Shown here piece by piece: positions 1 to 6,606 of a stretch of 24,118 nucleotides of DNA; position 1 is the first letter of the stretch; each line of letters starts with the position of its first letter. A program made the translations under genes and the position numbers. Location: positions 1 through 24,118 of the forward strand of contig NZ_JBDKWG010000083.1 in the NCBI RefSeq assembly GCF_040151475.1. Direction: 5' to 3'. The notes under the pieces are model-generated. The model did no database searches and was not told the DNA's origin. It was given only the letters and a program-made list of their open reading frames with translations. Source of the DNA: CAXBNB01 sp040151475 (GTDB taxonomy: Bacteria > Bacteroidota > Bacteroidia > Cytophagales > Cyclobacteriaceae).

Positions 1-79
1 TGGTTGACTTCCCTGTCAAACACAGATTTACTGCCATCATTTTGAACTCCTTATCGAAGTGTCTTCTTTCTTGTTTCAT
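1..79 (-). CDS. IS3-family transposase OrfA, N-terminal fragment (cut by window edge)
   Basis: Only the first 26 codons lie in the window; the gene continues past position 1. It starts at an ATG at 79 on the minus strand and begins MKQERRHFDKEFKMMAVNLC, followed by LTGKST. The pattern of basic residues, FDKEFK, then MAVxLxLxGKST is the usual beginning of the helix-turn-helix OrfA protein of IS3-family elements, which binds the IS ends and is joined to OrfB by frameshifting. It is too short to judge whether the element is intact. A TAnnTTTG-like box (TACATTTG, minus strand, 122-129) straddles the presumed IS junction and could drive it, but no -33 element sits at the right distance. Confidence is limited by the short fragment. 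Confidence 0.72.
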   Translation of the reverse strand, partial: MKQERRHFDKEFKMMAVNLCLTGKST

Positions 80-123
80 CTTATGTAAATTTAGCTTAAC
101 GAGCTTAACTTACTGTCCTGTCA
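1..123 (-). mobile_element. Left end of an IS3-like insertion sequence (partial)
   Basis: The transposase start at 79 is preceded on the minus strand by about 44 non-coding bases. These begin TGACAGGACAGTAAGTTAAG at 123, a 5'-TG start at a position that suits an IS3 terminal inverted repeat. A GTTAAGC direct repeat follows inside it. The other end and any target-site duplication are outside the window, so the exact boundary is inferred, not demonstrated. Confidence 0.4.
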
Positions 124-439
124 AATGTAGCAGTTCCAAAGACCTGGCATCTATCAGGCGATTACAATTTGCTGACATTTGGAGTTGCAATGGTATCTCT
201 TGGAATATATATCTTGGTAACACCTTAATGGATTTATCGACTTCAAACTGAAATATAAGCTTGCGCACATTTAAACGTAGCGGAAATGCGTGAAAATAGA
301 TGTTTCAGATTCAATAAATTGTACATAAACCCTCCAAGAGTTCTATAGAAGTAAAAGATTATTCCGCTATACTGTAGCTTGCCTCAAGCAACACTTGGAG
401 GGTTGTAATTTGGTAAAATGAGAATGCCAGTTCTCCCAC
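124..439. other. Non-coding stretch between the IS end and the first chromosomal gene
   Basis: No convincing coding frame is present on either strand. A 69-codon plus-strand open frame that crosses the IS end (42-251) is low-complexity in character and overlaps the transposase antisense. The only structured part is the stem element at 330-402, downstream of the lipoprotein gene. The rest is AT-rich with no recognised signal. Confidence 0.6.
330..402 (-). repeat. CCCTCCAAG/CTTGGAGGG stem element, long copy (likely 3' end of the upstream gene)
   Basis: CCCTCCAAG (330-338) pairs perfectly with CTTGGAGGG (394-402). On the minus strand the 55-base interior contains a second hairpin (GCTTG-agg-CAAGC) and a TATAG/CTATA pairing, so the RNA would fold as a branched structure. 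It lies 38 bases beyond the stop of the 440-1444 gene. The same stem, with matching flanks on both sides (AAACCCTCCAAGA and AACACTTGGAGG), recurs at 1461-1495 with a much shorter loop. It may act as a transcript end or be a dispersed palindromic repeat. There is no long T run after it, so terminator function is uncertain. Confidence 0.55.
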
Positions 440-1444
440 TTATTTACTTTTCTTCCTAGACTCATTCCAGCTTTTAGTGCCTCCATAGATAGTGTTTTCT
501 ATAACTATAAAGTCCATAAAAGCCATGTCCTCAGTCTTTAAAATATGTTTCCAGGATTTTCCGTCATCAAAAGATTGGTGAATCCCATAGTTATTGCTCA
601 TTATAATGCTATTATCTACCTGTTCCATTTCATATACATACGAAAGTTCTCGTGGAGAATAATTCAATTTGAACCAACTACCCCATTCGTTAGACATATA
701 AACATCTCCTGAAAAATACATGATTGCTATTTTACCATCTAAAATGGCTGTATTATTAACCGCACCCAATTCATGAATCCAGTTCCATTTTTCTCCACTT
801 TGGCTGGATAATAGCACTCCGAAATTGGTTCCTGCCACTATATTTCCTTTATATACATTGAAACTATTGGCCTGAACACTTTTAAACAAATGAGACCATG
901 TCTTTTGTTCGTGATTGAATTTAAAAATACCATCATCAGTCCCTACAAATAATTGATGGTTTAGCTTAACAATAGCACGTACCCTGAGGTTTGTTAAATC
1001 ATAATTCAATGAATTCCAGGTGACACCCCGATCATTACTCTCAAAAATTCCCTGGTTATATACTCCAACAAATATGGTATTACCTGACAAATACAATGCG
1101 TTTATTTTTTCGTCAGGCAGTGAATTACTAACCTGATACCAGTCTGTCAAATTATGTTCACTGATAAATAAACCCATATTGTCAGTGGCCACAATAATTT
1201 CATTTTCTAATTTTTGAATGAATGACACCTGAGCGGTAGGAGGTAATTCAAAACCAGGCCAATTCCAAGATATGCCCTGATCATCAGTAAAATAAACGGG
1301 ACTCCTGGGTTCATCGATTGTTATAAATTCCTTTTTTTTGACCCGCTCATCTGTTGAACTATTGTTCGTGACACCAGTACAGGAGACCAAACAATTCAAC
1401 ATTAAACAAGCATACAGATGGAAATATGATTTCAAGATTACCAT
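440..1444 (-). CDS. Lipoprotein with Asp-box (BNR/sortilin-like) beta-propeller repeats
   Basis: This 334-residue protein has an N-terminal hydrophobic signal ending in a lipobox (LVSC, Cys22), so it is predicted to be lipidated and exported. The mature part shows repeated Asp-box motifs of the type S/T-x-D-x-G-x-S/T-W: TDDQGISW near residue 53, SNDRGVTW near 140, a degenerate SQSGEKW near 217 and SFDDGKSW near 293. Such motifs mark beta-propeller folds seen in sialidases, Ycf48-like factors and VPS10/sortilin proteins. No sialidase RIP motif or catalytic set is seen, so a binding or structural role is more likely than hydrolysis. It follows the 1517-1939 gene on the same strand, with a terminator-like stem in the gap, and may be partly co-transcribed. 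The specific function is unknown. Confidence 0.75.
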   Translation of the reverse strand: MVILKSYFHLYACLMLNCLVSCTGVTNNSSTDERVKKKEFITIDEPRSPVYFTDDQGISWNWPGFELPPTAQVSFIQKLENEIIVATDNMGLFISEHNLTDWYQVSNSLPDEKINALYLSGNTIFVGVYNQGIFESNDRGVTWNSLNYDLTNLRVRAIVKLNHQLFVGTDDGIFKFNHEQKTWSHLFKSVQANSFNVYKGNIVAGTNFGVLLSSQSGEKWNWIHELGAVNNTAILDGKIAIMYFSGDVYMSNEWGSWFKLNYSPRELSYVYEMEQVDNSIIMSNNYGIHQSFDDGKSWKHILKTEDMAFMDFIVIENTIYGGTKSWNESRKKSK

Positions 1445-1460
1445 GATTTTTTTCTAAAAA

Positions 1461-1495
1461 CCCTCCAAGAACTTTATAATTGAACACTTGGAGGA
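1461..1495 (-). terminator. Hairpin with T tract, short copy of the repeated stem element
   Basis: CCTCCAAG (1462-1469) pairs with CTTGGAGG (1487-1494) around a 17-base loop. Read on the minus strand the stem is followed by GGGTTTTT, which is the layout of an intrinsic terminator for the 1517-1939 gene. It lies only 16 bases before the start codon of the next gene, so it could attenuate read-through into the lipoprotein gene. Its flanks match the long copy at 330-402. Confidence 0.55.
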
Positions 1496-1516
1496 TTGTA
1501 TTTGTATATATTTTAA

Positions 1517-1939
1517 TTATAGTACATCAATTCTATGATGTGGCAAACTGAACTTGTCAGCGTCTTTCAAGATGATCACAATCTGATCACCTGTTTCACA
1601 TTGCTGCAATACTTTTTGAGCATCCACAGTGGTATAAGTATTGTCAGAGAATGACACCATCGAGTCAAATTTCTTCTTGAATATGGCTATCTTGAATTCT
1701 ATAAAATCTGCCCTGTTATAATCGCTTTTATCCGATACATCATTGGTTTCATGAACAGAAATTTTTCCTTTTGCATTTAATACAATGGCATTCTTAGCTC
1801 CTGCATTGTAAGACTCAGGAATCCAACTGTCGTCAAGACAGACCACACTACAGCTCCGGTTGATGGCTGATTTTTTTTGAGCTAAACCTACTACAATGAA
1901 ACACAAAACCAGCGAACATAAAATTATTGACTTTTTCAT
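1517..1939 (-). CDS. Small secreted protein of unknown function
   Basis: This 140-residue protein has a clear Sec signal peptide (MKKS followed by a hydrophobic stretch, cleavage probably after LAQ near residue 21), so it acts in the periplasm or outside the cell. The mature chain carries three cysteines (SCSVVC near 29-34 and QQC near 113). The C-terminal part, with KVLQQCETGDQIVIILKDA, is a mixed alpha/beta-looking stretch. I do not recognise the family. The GD-I-I pattern faintly recalls the C-terminal domains of GldM-like proteins, but this is too weak to use. It is divergent from the membrane-anchored regulator at 2125-2994 and has its own well-placed promoter, so it may be a target of that regulator (inference). 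Confidence 0.7.
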   Translation of the reverse strand: MKKSIILCSLVLCFIVVGLAQKKSAINRSCSVVCLDDSWIPESYNAGAKNAIVLNAKGKISVHETNDVSDKSDYNRADFIEFKIAIFKKKFDSMVSFSDNTYTTVDAQKVLQQCETGDQIVIILKDADKFSLPHHRIDVL

Positions 1940-1966
1940 TTGAATATATTTTGATTAATTATGAAA

Positions 1967-1995
1967 CAAACGTACGATATCAATCTGCTCACAAA
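1967..1995 (-). promoter_or_regulatory. Bacteroidetes-type promoter for the 1517-1939 gene
   Basis: On the minus strand TTTG (1995-1992) is followed after 17 bases by TACGTTTG (1974-1967). This fits the Bacteroidetes sigma-A consensus of TTG/TTTG at -33 and TAnnTTTG at -7. The box ends 27 bases upstream of the ATG at 1939, leaving a short leader. It is the best complete promoter match in the window. Confidence 0.6.
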
Positions 1996-2124
1996 TCCTT
2001 CAAAATTGTAAAAAAGTGTAAAATGAATGTAAATAATAGTTACGCCTCTACCGAATCCGTTAATTTTAGACATTCTTTAGATGAAGTAACCGATATAGCT
2101 TCCAAATTAGACTCTATATAATCC

Positions 2125-2994
2125 ATGAAGTTGAAGTCTTTACTTATTATTAGTCTCGCCATTTTCACTTTTCTTTCGTGGAAATTTATAGACAAAGCTG
2201 ATGATATCCCGAAGGATTTGTCAAACCCACATCTGGAAGTTAGTTTGAGAAATATTGGACATCAGGTGCTGTTGAGTGCAGGGGATTCATCTACCAGAGT
2301 ACTACCTATAAAAAAGTTGGATGACCACACTTTCCTGATTCAATTCGAAAAGCAGTTTGCACTTGAGCCAGATACACTTGCCGGGATCGTTCAAATCAAT
2401 ATGAGTGAGGAACACTTTGCACAAGGATATATCGTAAATGTACTGTCATGTTTTACAAAAGAGGTGGTTTATGCTTTCGAAATTTTTGAAGACAAAGAAC
2501 AAAATCTGGTACCTTGCCTTGGGAGGCCTTTACCGAAAGAATGTTACGACATCAAAATCACATTTCCTTCTAAGAAGATTACACTTGTGAACTATATGCC
2601 CTTGATGGTTTCATTTATGGCTTTGGCCTTTTCTTTTTTTCTGTTGATAAAGAAAGAAAAGAAAACAGAGGCAGTTGCGATTTCAAATGAAGAAACATCA
2701 ATAGGTGTAATTCTTGGTCAATTGGAGTTTTTTCATGGCAAACAAATACTTAAATCAGGAAATGAAACGATTTCACTAACCGCCAAGGAAAATCAGGTGC
2801 TCAAAATACTTGCTTCCAGTCCCAACGAAACTTTGAGTAGGGAGCAATTGCAAAAAGAAGTATGGGAAGATGAAGGCGTGCTTGTCGGTCGTAGTTTGGA
2901 TGTGTTTATTTCCAAGTTAAGGAAAAAACTGGAGGCTGATCCAAACCTGAAAATAGTTAATGTCCATGGCAAAGGTTATAAGCTAGAAATTTAA
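2125..2994 (+). CDS. Membrane-anchored winged-helix transcription regulator (ToxR/CadC-like architecture)
   Basis: This 289-residue protein has an N-terminal hydrophobic segment (residues 4-20), a predicted periplasmic domain of about 130 residues with cysteines near 109 and 131-141, and a second membrane segment (about 156-174). A basic cytoplasmic linker (KKEKK) follows. Residues 193-289 form an OmpR/PhoB-type winged-helix DNA-binding domain: SLTAKENQVLKIL, then LSREQLQKEVW, the recognition-helix region SLDVFISKLRKKL and the wing VNVHGKGYKLEI. The order is opposite to ToxR and CadC, whose DNA-binding domain is N-terminal, but the logic (periplasmic sensor joined to DNA binding with no kinase or receiver) is the same. 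It is divergent from a secreted protein gene, a plausible target. The ligand is unknown. No clear promoter is visible upstream. Confidence 0.8.
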   Translation: MKLKSLLIISLAIFTFLSWKFIDKADDIPKDLSNPHLEVSLRNIGHQVLLSAGDSSTRVLPIKKLDDHTFLIQFEKQFALEPDTLAGIVQINMSEEHFAQGYIVNVLSCFTKEVVYAFEIFEDKEQNLVPCLGRPLPKECYDIKITFPSKKITLVNYMPLMVSFMALAFSFFLLIKKEKKTEAVAISNEETSIGVILGQLEFFHGKQILKSGNETISLTAKENQVLKILASSPNETLSREQLQKEVWEDEGVLVGRSLDVFISKLRKKLEADPNLKIVNVHGKGYKLEI

Positions 2995-3023
2995 TCAAGT
3001 CATATTTTTGACTGGAGGAAGTA

Positions 3024-3974
3024 TCAAAAAGGCAAAGCCGTTAAATCTACATTGCCTCCGGTGACGATTACACCTACATTTTTACCTGCAAACCTGTCCT
3101 TTTCCTTAATAATCGTAGCAATTGCCACCGCACTGGATGGTTCTATAATGATTTTCATTCTTTCCCAGATCAACTTCATGGCTGAAACAATTTCTTCTTC
3201 TTTTACTGTAACCACATCATCCACATACTCTTTGATGATTCGAAAATTCAACTCCCCAAGTGATACAAGTAATCCATCAGCAATAGAAGTTTTTTTACCA
3301 ACAGGGGTCAGTTTTCCGGTCTTGAAAGATTTGTAAGTATCATTTACATTTTCCGGTTCACCAAGAATGACTTTAGTAGTTGGGCTTACGTAATTTGCAG
3401 CCAATGCTGTGCCTGCTGCCAATCCACCACCACCCACAGGGGTTACGATATAGTCCAAATCGGGTTGTTCTTCTATCAACTCTTTAGCCGCAGTAGCTTG
3501 TCCGGCTATAATTCGACTATCGTTGAAAGGAGGTACGAAAATGGCATTGGTTTCTTCAAGAATCTTTGCACATGTGTCTTCTCTGGCAGCTTCGGTTGGT
3601 TCGCAAAACACTACTTCAGCACCATACTCAATCACAGCGTTTTTCTTTACTTCCGAGGCATTTTCGGGAATAACGATATATGCTTTAGTTCCCGCAAGTT
3701 TTGCCGCAAGTGCTACTGCCTGTGCGTGGTTTCCAGATGAGTGTGTGGCAAATCCGTTTGTCCTTTGTTCTGGTAAATAGGACATGATAACATTAGTTGC
3801 TCCACGCATCTTAAATGAGCCAACTTTTTGAAAATTTTCACACTTTAGAAACACTTTGGCTCCTACTATGTCATCAATTGAATGCGATGTGAGAACAGGG
3901 GTCTTGGTAATGAATTTAACAATTTTCTGGTGAGCCCTTTTTATTTCACTGAAATTCGGAATATCTAAATACAT
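3024..3974 (-). CDS. PLP-dependent serine/threonine dehydratase or serine racemase family enzyme
   Basis: This is a fold-type II pyridoxal-phosphate enzyme that deaminates L-serine, L-threonine or 3-hydroxyaspartate, or racemises serine, in the cytoplasm. From the ATG at 3974 it is 316 residues. Visible motifs are the Schiff-base lysine in GSFKMRGA (Lys55), the substrate loop SSGNHAQA (about 79-86), the phosphate-binding glycine loop GGGGLAAG, and a C-terminal TGGNVDL cofactor segment. There is no C-terminal ACT regulatory domain, so it is not a long biosynthetic IlvA and more like the catabolic or racemase type. The frame extends eight codons upstream to a TTG at 3998, but the ATG gives the usual family N-terminus. 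It is last in the glp-containing minus-strand run, 40 bases after the GDPD gene. The exact substrate cannot be read from sequence. Confidence 0.88.
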   Translation of the reverse strand: MYLDIPNFSEIKRAHQKIVKFITKTPVLTSHSIDDIVGAKVFLKCENFQKVGSFKMRGATNVIMSYLPEQRTNGFATHSSGNHAQAVALAAKLAGTKAYIVIPENASEVKKNAVIEYGAEVVFCEPTEAAREDTCAKILEETNAIFVPPFNDSRIIAGQATAAKELIEEQPDLDYIVTPVGGGGLAAGTALAANYVSPTTKVILGEPENVNDTYKSFKTGKLTPVGKKTSIADGLLVSLGELNFRIIKEYVDDVVTVKEEEIVSAMKLIWERMKIIIEPSSAVAIATIIKEKDRFAGKNVGVIVTGGNVDLTALPF

Positions 3975-4014
3975 ATATGCTGGTGGTAGTTGCCGCAAAA
4001 GTATTCAATGAAAA

Positions 4015-4917
4015 TTACATTTTCACAAGCTTCATCGCACGATCCGGATAATCTGTGATAATACCATCCACATCATATCCGATTATCCTTTCCATGTCTT
4101 TGGTTTCGTTGATAGTCCAGGGGATTACTTTCATTTTTTTGTCATGAATTTCTTTTACCACTTCAGCCGTTAGATTCTTATAACCACAACTGTAAATATC
4201 CGGTACAAACCCTAATTCCTCAAGTGTATCATCAACAACATGGTCGTTTCCTACCAAGACTGCAAGCTCTATTTCGGGGTATTTTTGATTAAAGTATTTC
4301 AATATTCGAAAATCAAAGGACTGTACATTTACGTATTTGGGGTCGATATTTTTCTGAATAAAATTGTACACTAAATCAGAAAATACTTCTACGGATGGAT
4401 GGAAAATACCATCACCCTTTGGGGTACTTTTGATCTCAATGTTGTATTTTACTTTTTTGCCATCTAAAAATACATTGACCGCTTCTACCACATCTTTAAG
4501 CAATGGTTTTTTTACTTTGAATTTTTGTTGTTCTGGGAAACCACTATGAGGTTTTGTTCCACAATCAAATGCTTTTACCTCCTCATAAGACATTTGGTAA
4601 ATATTATATAAATCTTCTTTGTCTTTTGGAATTTCCTTTCCAGTGCTATCCAGACAATATGTAGAGCTAAAATAAGGTTCGTGACTGACCACTAATTCAT
4701 TGTCTTTGGTCACAGCCAGGTCGAGTTCCAAAGTGGTTACGCCTAATTTTAGTGCTTCTAAAAACGCAGGGATGGTGTTTTCAGGCATCAGACCTCTTGC
4801 GCCCCGATGGCCTTGTATATCCGTTTGGTTCACTATTTTATCTGTTTTTGGGGAGCATGAATTTAGAGAAATAAAAAACAGGCATACAAAGAATAAGAGG
4901 ATTGATAATCTAATCAT
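4015..4917 (-). CDS. Glycerophosphodiester phosphodiesterase, lipoprotein
   Basis: The enzyme hydrolyses glycerophosphodiesters from phospholipid turnover to sn-glycerol-3-phosphate and an alcohol. From the ATG at 4917 it has 300 residues, with a lipoprotein signal ending SLNSC (Cys21), so it is anchored outside the inner membrane. GDPD signature residues are present: GHRGARG (His37, Arg38), PENT (Glu46), ELDLAVTKD (Glu64, Asp66) and SHEP (His79). Later blocks include NIEIKS, VNVQSFD and WTIN. An upstream in-frame GTG (4941) is possible, but the ATG makes a standard signal peptide and overlaps the glpF stop by eight bases (ATGATTAG), which suggests translational coupling. It supplies glycerol-3-phosphate or glycerol to the neighbouring GlpF, GlpK and GlpD. 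Equivalent to GlpQ/UgpQ in function. Confidence 0.9.
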   Translation of the reverse strand: MIRLSILLFFVCLFFISLNSCSPKTDKIVNQTDIQGHRGARGLMPENTIPAFLEALKLGVTTLELDLAVTKDNELVVSHEPYFSSTYCLDSTGKEIPKDKEDLYNIYQMSYEEVKAFDCGTKPHSGFPEQQKFKVKKPLLKDVVEAVNVFLDGKKVKYNIEIKSTPKGDGIFHPSVEVFSDLVYNFIQKNIDPKYVNVQSFDFRILKYFNQKYPEIELAVLVGNDHVVDDTLEELGFVPDIYSCGYKNLTAEVVKEIHDKKMKVIPWTINETKDMERIIGYDVDGIITDYPDRAMKLVKM

Positions 4918-5713
4918 GGCTTTTTTGAGTTTTTTGCTCACGAATGGCAGCTAAAATAACTAAAAGTATTGCGACTAGAGTGATCCAAAAATACAATGAA
5001 CTCCCTTCTTTGAATAAACAATTGTAAAGCAATGCTCCAAATGCTCCGCCCAAAAGTGGTCCGGCAACAGGTATCCAGGAGTATTTCCAGTTTGAGCCAC
5101 CTTTTCCCATAATTGGAAGTAAAAAATGTGCAATTCTTGGCCCTAAATCCCGGGCAGGATTGATTGCATAACCAGTCGATCCTCCCATAGAAACTCCAAT
5201 CGCAAAAACCAATCCCCCCACAACCAATGGGTTTAACCCTTCGGTAAAAGTATTGGCTCCTATGAACATGATCGCAAAAACCAGAATGGCAGCACCCAAT
5301 ATTTCACTCAGAAGGTTAGAAAAGGTAGAAGGGATGGCAGGGCCTGTAGAAAATACACCAAGTTTGGTTTCCGGTTCTTCCGTCTTACCCCAATGTGGCA
5401 AATATTGAAGCCATACCAGTGTAGCTCCGACTATAGCACCCAATACCTGAAAGGCAATATAGCCAGGCACATCAGACCAGGGAAATTTTCCTGCCATTGC
5501 CAACCCAAAAGTTACCGCAGGGTTGATATGCGCTCCACTGATGGTTCCTACAGCATAAATGCCAAGAGTAACTGCTATGCCCCAGCCGAATGCTATAACA
5601 ATCCATCCAGCTCCCTGGGCATAAGACTTGTTGAGGCTTACAGTGGCATTTACGCCACACCCAAAATAAATCAGTACTGCTGTACCGACCAATTCAGCTA
5701 CATAGGTATTCAT
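4910..5713 (-). CDS. glpF: Glycerol uptake facilitator (aquaglyceroporin)
   Basis: This is an inner-membrane channel of the MIP family, 267 residues, with six membrane helices and two half-helix loops. Both NPA boxes are intact: SGAHINPAVT (NPA at 64-66) and GYAINPARD (NPA at 185-187). The Asp after the second box (Asp189, in NPARDLGPR) is the hallmark of glycerol-conducting members as opposed to strict water channels. It sits between exodeoxyribonuclease III (64 bases upstream) and the GDPD lipoprotein, whose start codon overlaps the glpF stop. Together with glpK and glpD this supports glycerol import. The C-terminus ends in a charged tail (REQKTQKSHD). Confidence 0.95.
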   Translation of the reverse strand: MNTYVAELVGTAVLIYFGCGVNATVSLNKSYAQGAGWIVIAFGWGIAVTLGIYAVGTISGAHINPAVTFGLAMAGKFPWSDVPGYIAFQVLGAIVGATLVWLQYLPHWGKTEEPETKLGVFSTGPAIPSTFSNLLSEILGAAILVFAIMFIGANTFTEGLNPLVVGGLVFAIGVSMGGSTGYAINPARDLGPRIAHFLLPIMGKGGSNWKYSWIPVAGPLLGGAFGALLYNCLFKEGSSLYFWITLVAILLVILAAIREQKTQKSHD

Positions 5714-5776
5714 AGTGGATAGGTTTAGTTGAATGTTAAAACATCACAAGATGCTTTCTATAGCAATATAAGAATT

Positions 5777-6547
5777 TTATATCTCAATTTTCAACCCAAC
5801 AGGACAATGATCCGATTCCATATATTCCGGATGGATGGTTGCTTCTTTTAAATTTGAATTTATCCCTTCGCTCGTCAGAAAATAATCGATTCTCCAACCG
5901 ATGTTTCTCTCCCGGGCACTTCCCATGTAGCTCCACCAACTGTAGGCAATTTCTTCAGGGTGCAAATGCCGGAATGTATCAATCAATCCTGCATTGGTAT
6001 AATTGTCCATGCCATCTATCTCTATCTGGGTAAATCCAGCGGACTTATTGTAATTTGCCTTAGGCCTGGCAATGTCAATCTCCCGGTGGGCTACATTAAA
6101 GTCTCCACAGACTATCACAGGTTTGATTTTTTCCAGTGATTTAAGGTATTTTAAAAAGTCTGCATCCCATTGAGACCGGTATTCCAACCTTGACAAATCT
6201 CTTTTTGAATTTGGAACATACACGGTGACTAAAAAGAATCTGTCATATTCGGCAGCTATCACCCGTCCTTCGAAATCATGCTCTGAAATGCCGACATCAT
6301 TGGTAACACTCAATGGCTCTGTTTTACTTAAAATGGCTGTACCTGAATAGCCTTTTTTTTCTGCAGAATTGCTATAAATATGGTAACCGTTCAGTTCATC
6401 TAATGCTTCCAAAACCTGATCGTCCTGGGCTTTAGTTTCCTGAATACACAAAATGTCAGGGTTTAATTCTTTTAAAGATTCTAAAAAGCCTTTTTTAATA
6501 GCAGCCCGAATTCCATTTAGATTCCAGGAGATAAGATGGTGTTGCAT
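5777..6547 (-). CDS. xth: Exodeoxyribonuclease III / AP endonuclease
   Basis: A 256-residue Mg-dependent nuclease of the EEP superfamily that cuts at abasic sites in base-excision repair. Motifs run in family order: ISWNLNGIRA (metal/active-site Asn), IQETKAQ (catalytic Glu), VYVPNS, GDFNVAHREID (active-site Asp/Asn), an ARERNIGWRIDYFL segment and the C-terminal SDHCP catalytic Asp-His. The open frame extends 45 codons upstream to 6682, into the end of glpD; the ATG at 6547 is chosen because the protein then starts with the family N-terminus (MQHHLISWNLNG). It sits between glpD and glpF, with no metabolic link to glycerol. A separate -7-like box at 6571-6578 may give it its own promoter. Confidence 0.93.
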   Translation of the reverse strand: MQHHLISWNLNGIRAAIKKGFLESLKELNPDILCIQETKAQDDQVLEALDELNGYHIYSNSAEKKGYSGTAILSKTEPLSVTNDVGISEHDFEGRVIAAEYDRFFLVTVYVPNSKRDLSRLEYRSQWDADFLKYLKSLEKIKPVIVCGDFNVAHREIDIARPKANYNKSAGFTQIEIDGMDNYTNAGLIDTFRHLHPEEIAYSWWSYMGSARERNIGWRIDYFLTSEGINSNLKEATIHPEYMESDHCPVGLKIEI

Positions 6548-6570
6548 AATTCGAATTTTATTGGTCTCAA

Positions 6571-6578
6571 CAAAAGTA
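6571..6578 (-). promoter_or_regulatory. Possible -7 box for exodeoxyribonuclease III
   Basis: TACTTTTG on the minus strand matches TAnnTTTG and ends 23 bases before the ATG at 6547, in the 59-base gap after glpD. No TTG lies at the usual 17-19 base distance upstream, so this is a half match only. Confidence 0.3.
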
Positions 6579-6606
6579 TAATTTATTGCAACAAAAATGG
6601 GAAATC

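Noticed and set aside
1927..2121. Open frame of 64 codons (or 33 codons from an ATG at 2023) ending three bases before the regulator gene; possible leader peptide.
   Set aside because: It overlaps the minus-strand promoter of the divergent gene, has no recognisable composition or motif, and nothing besides proximity supports translation.
2998..3013. AGTCA/TGACT hairpin between the convergent regulator and dehydratase genes, possible shared terminator.
   Set aside because: The stem is only five base pairs and AT-rich, with no convincing T tract in either direction.
5393..5722. 109-codon plus-strand open frame.
   Set aside because: Antisense to glpF, which has both NPA boxes and a full membrane pattern.
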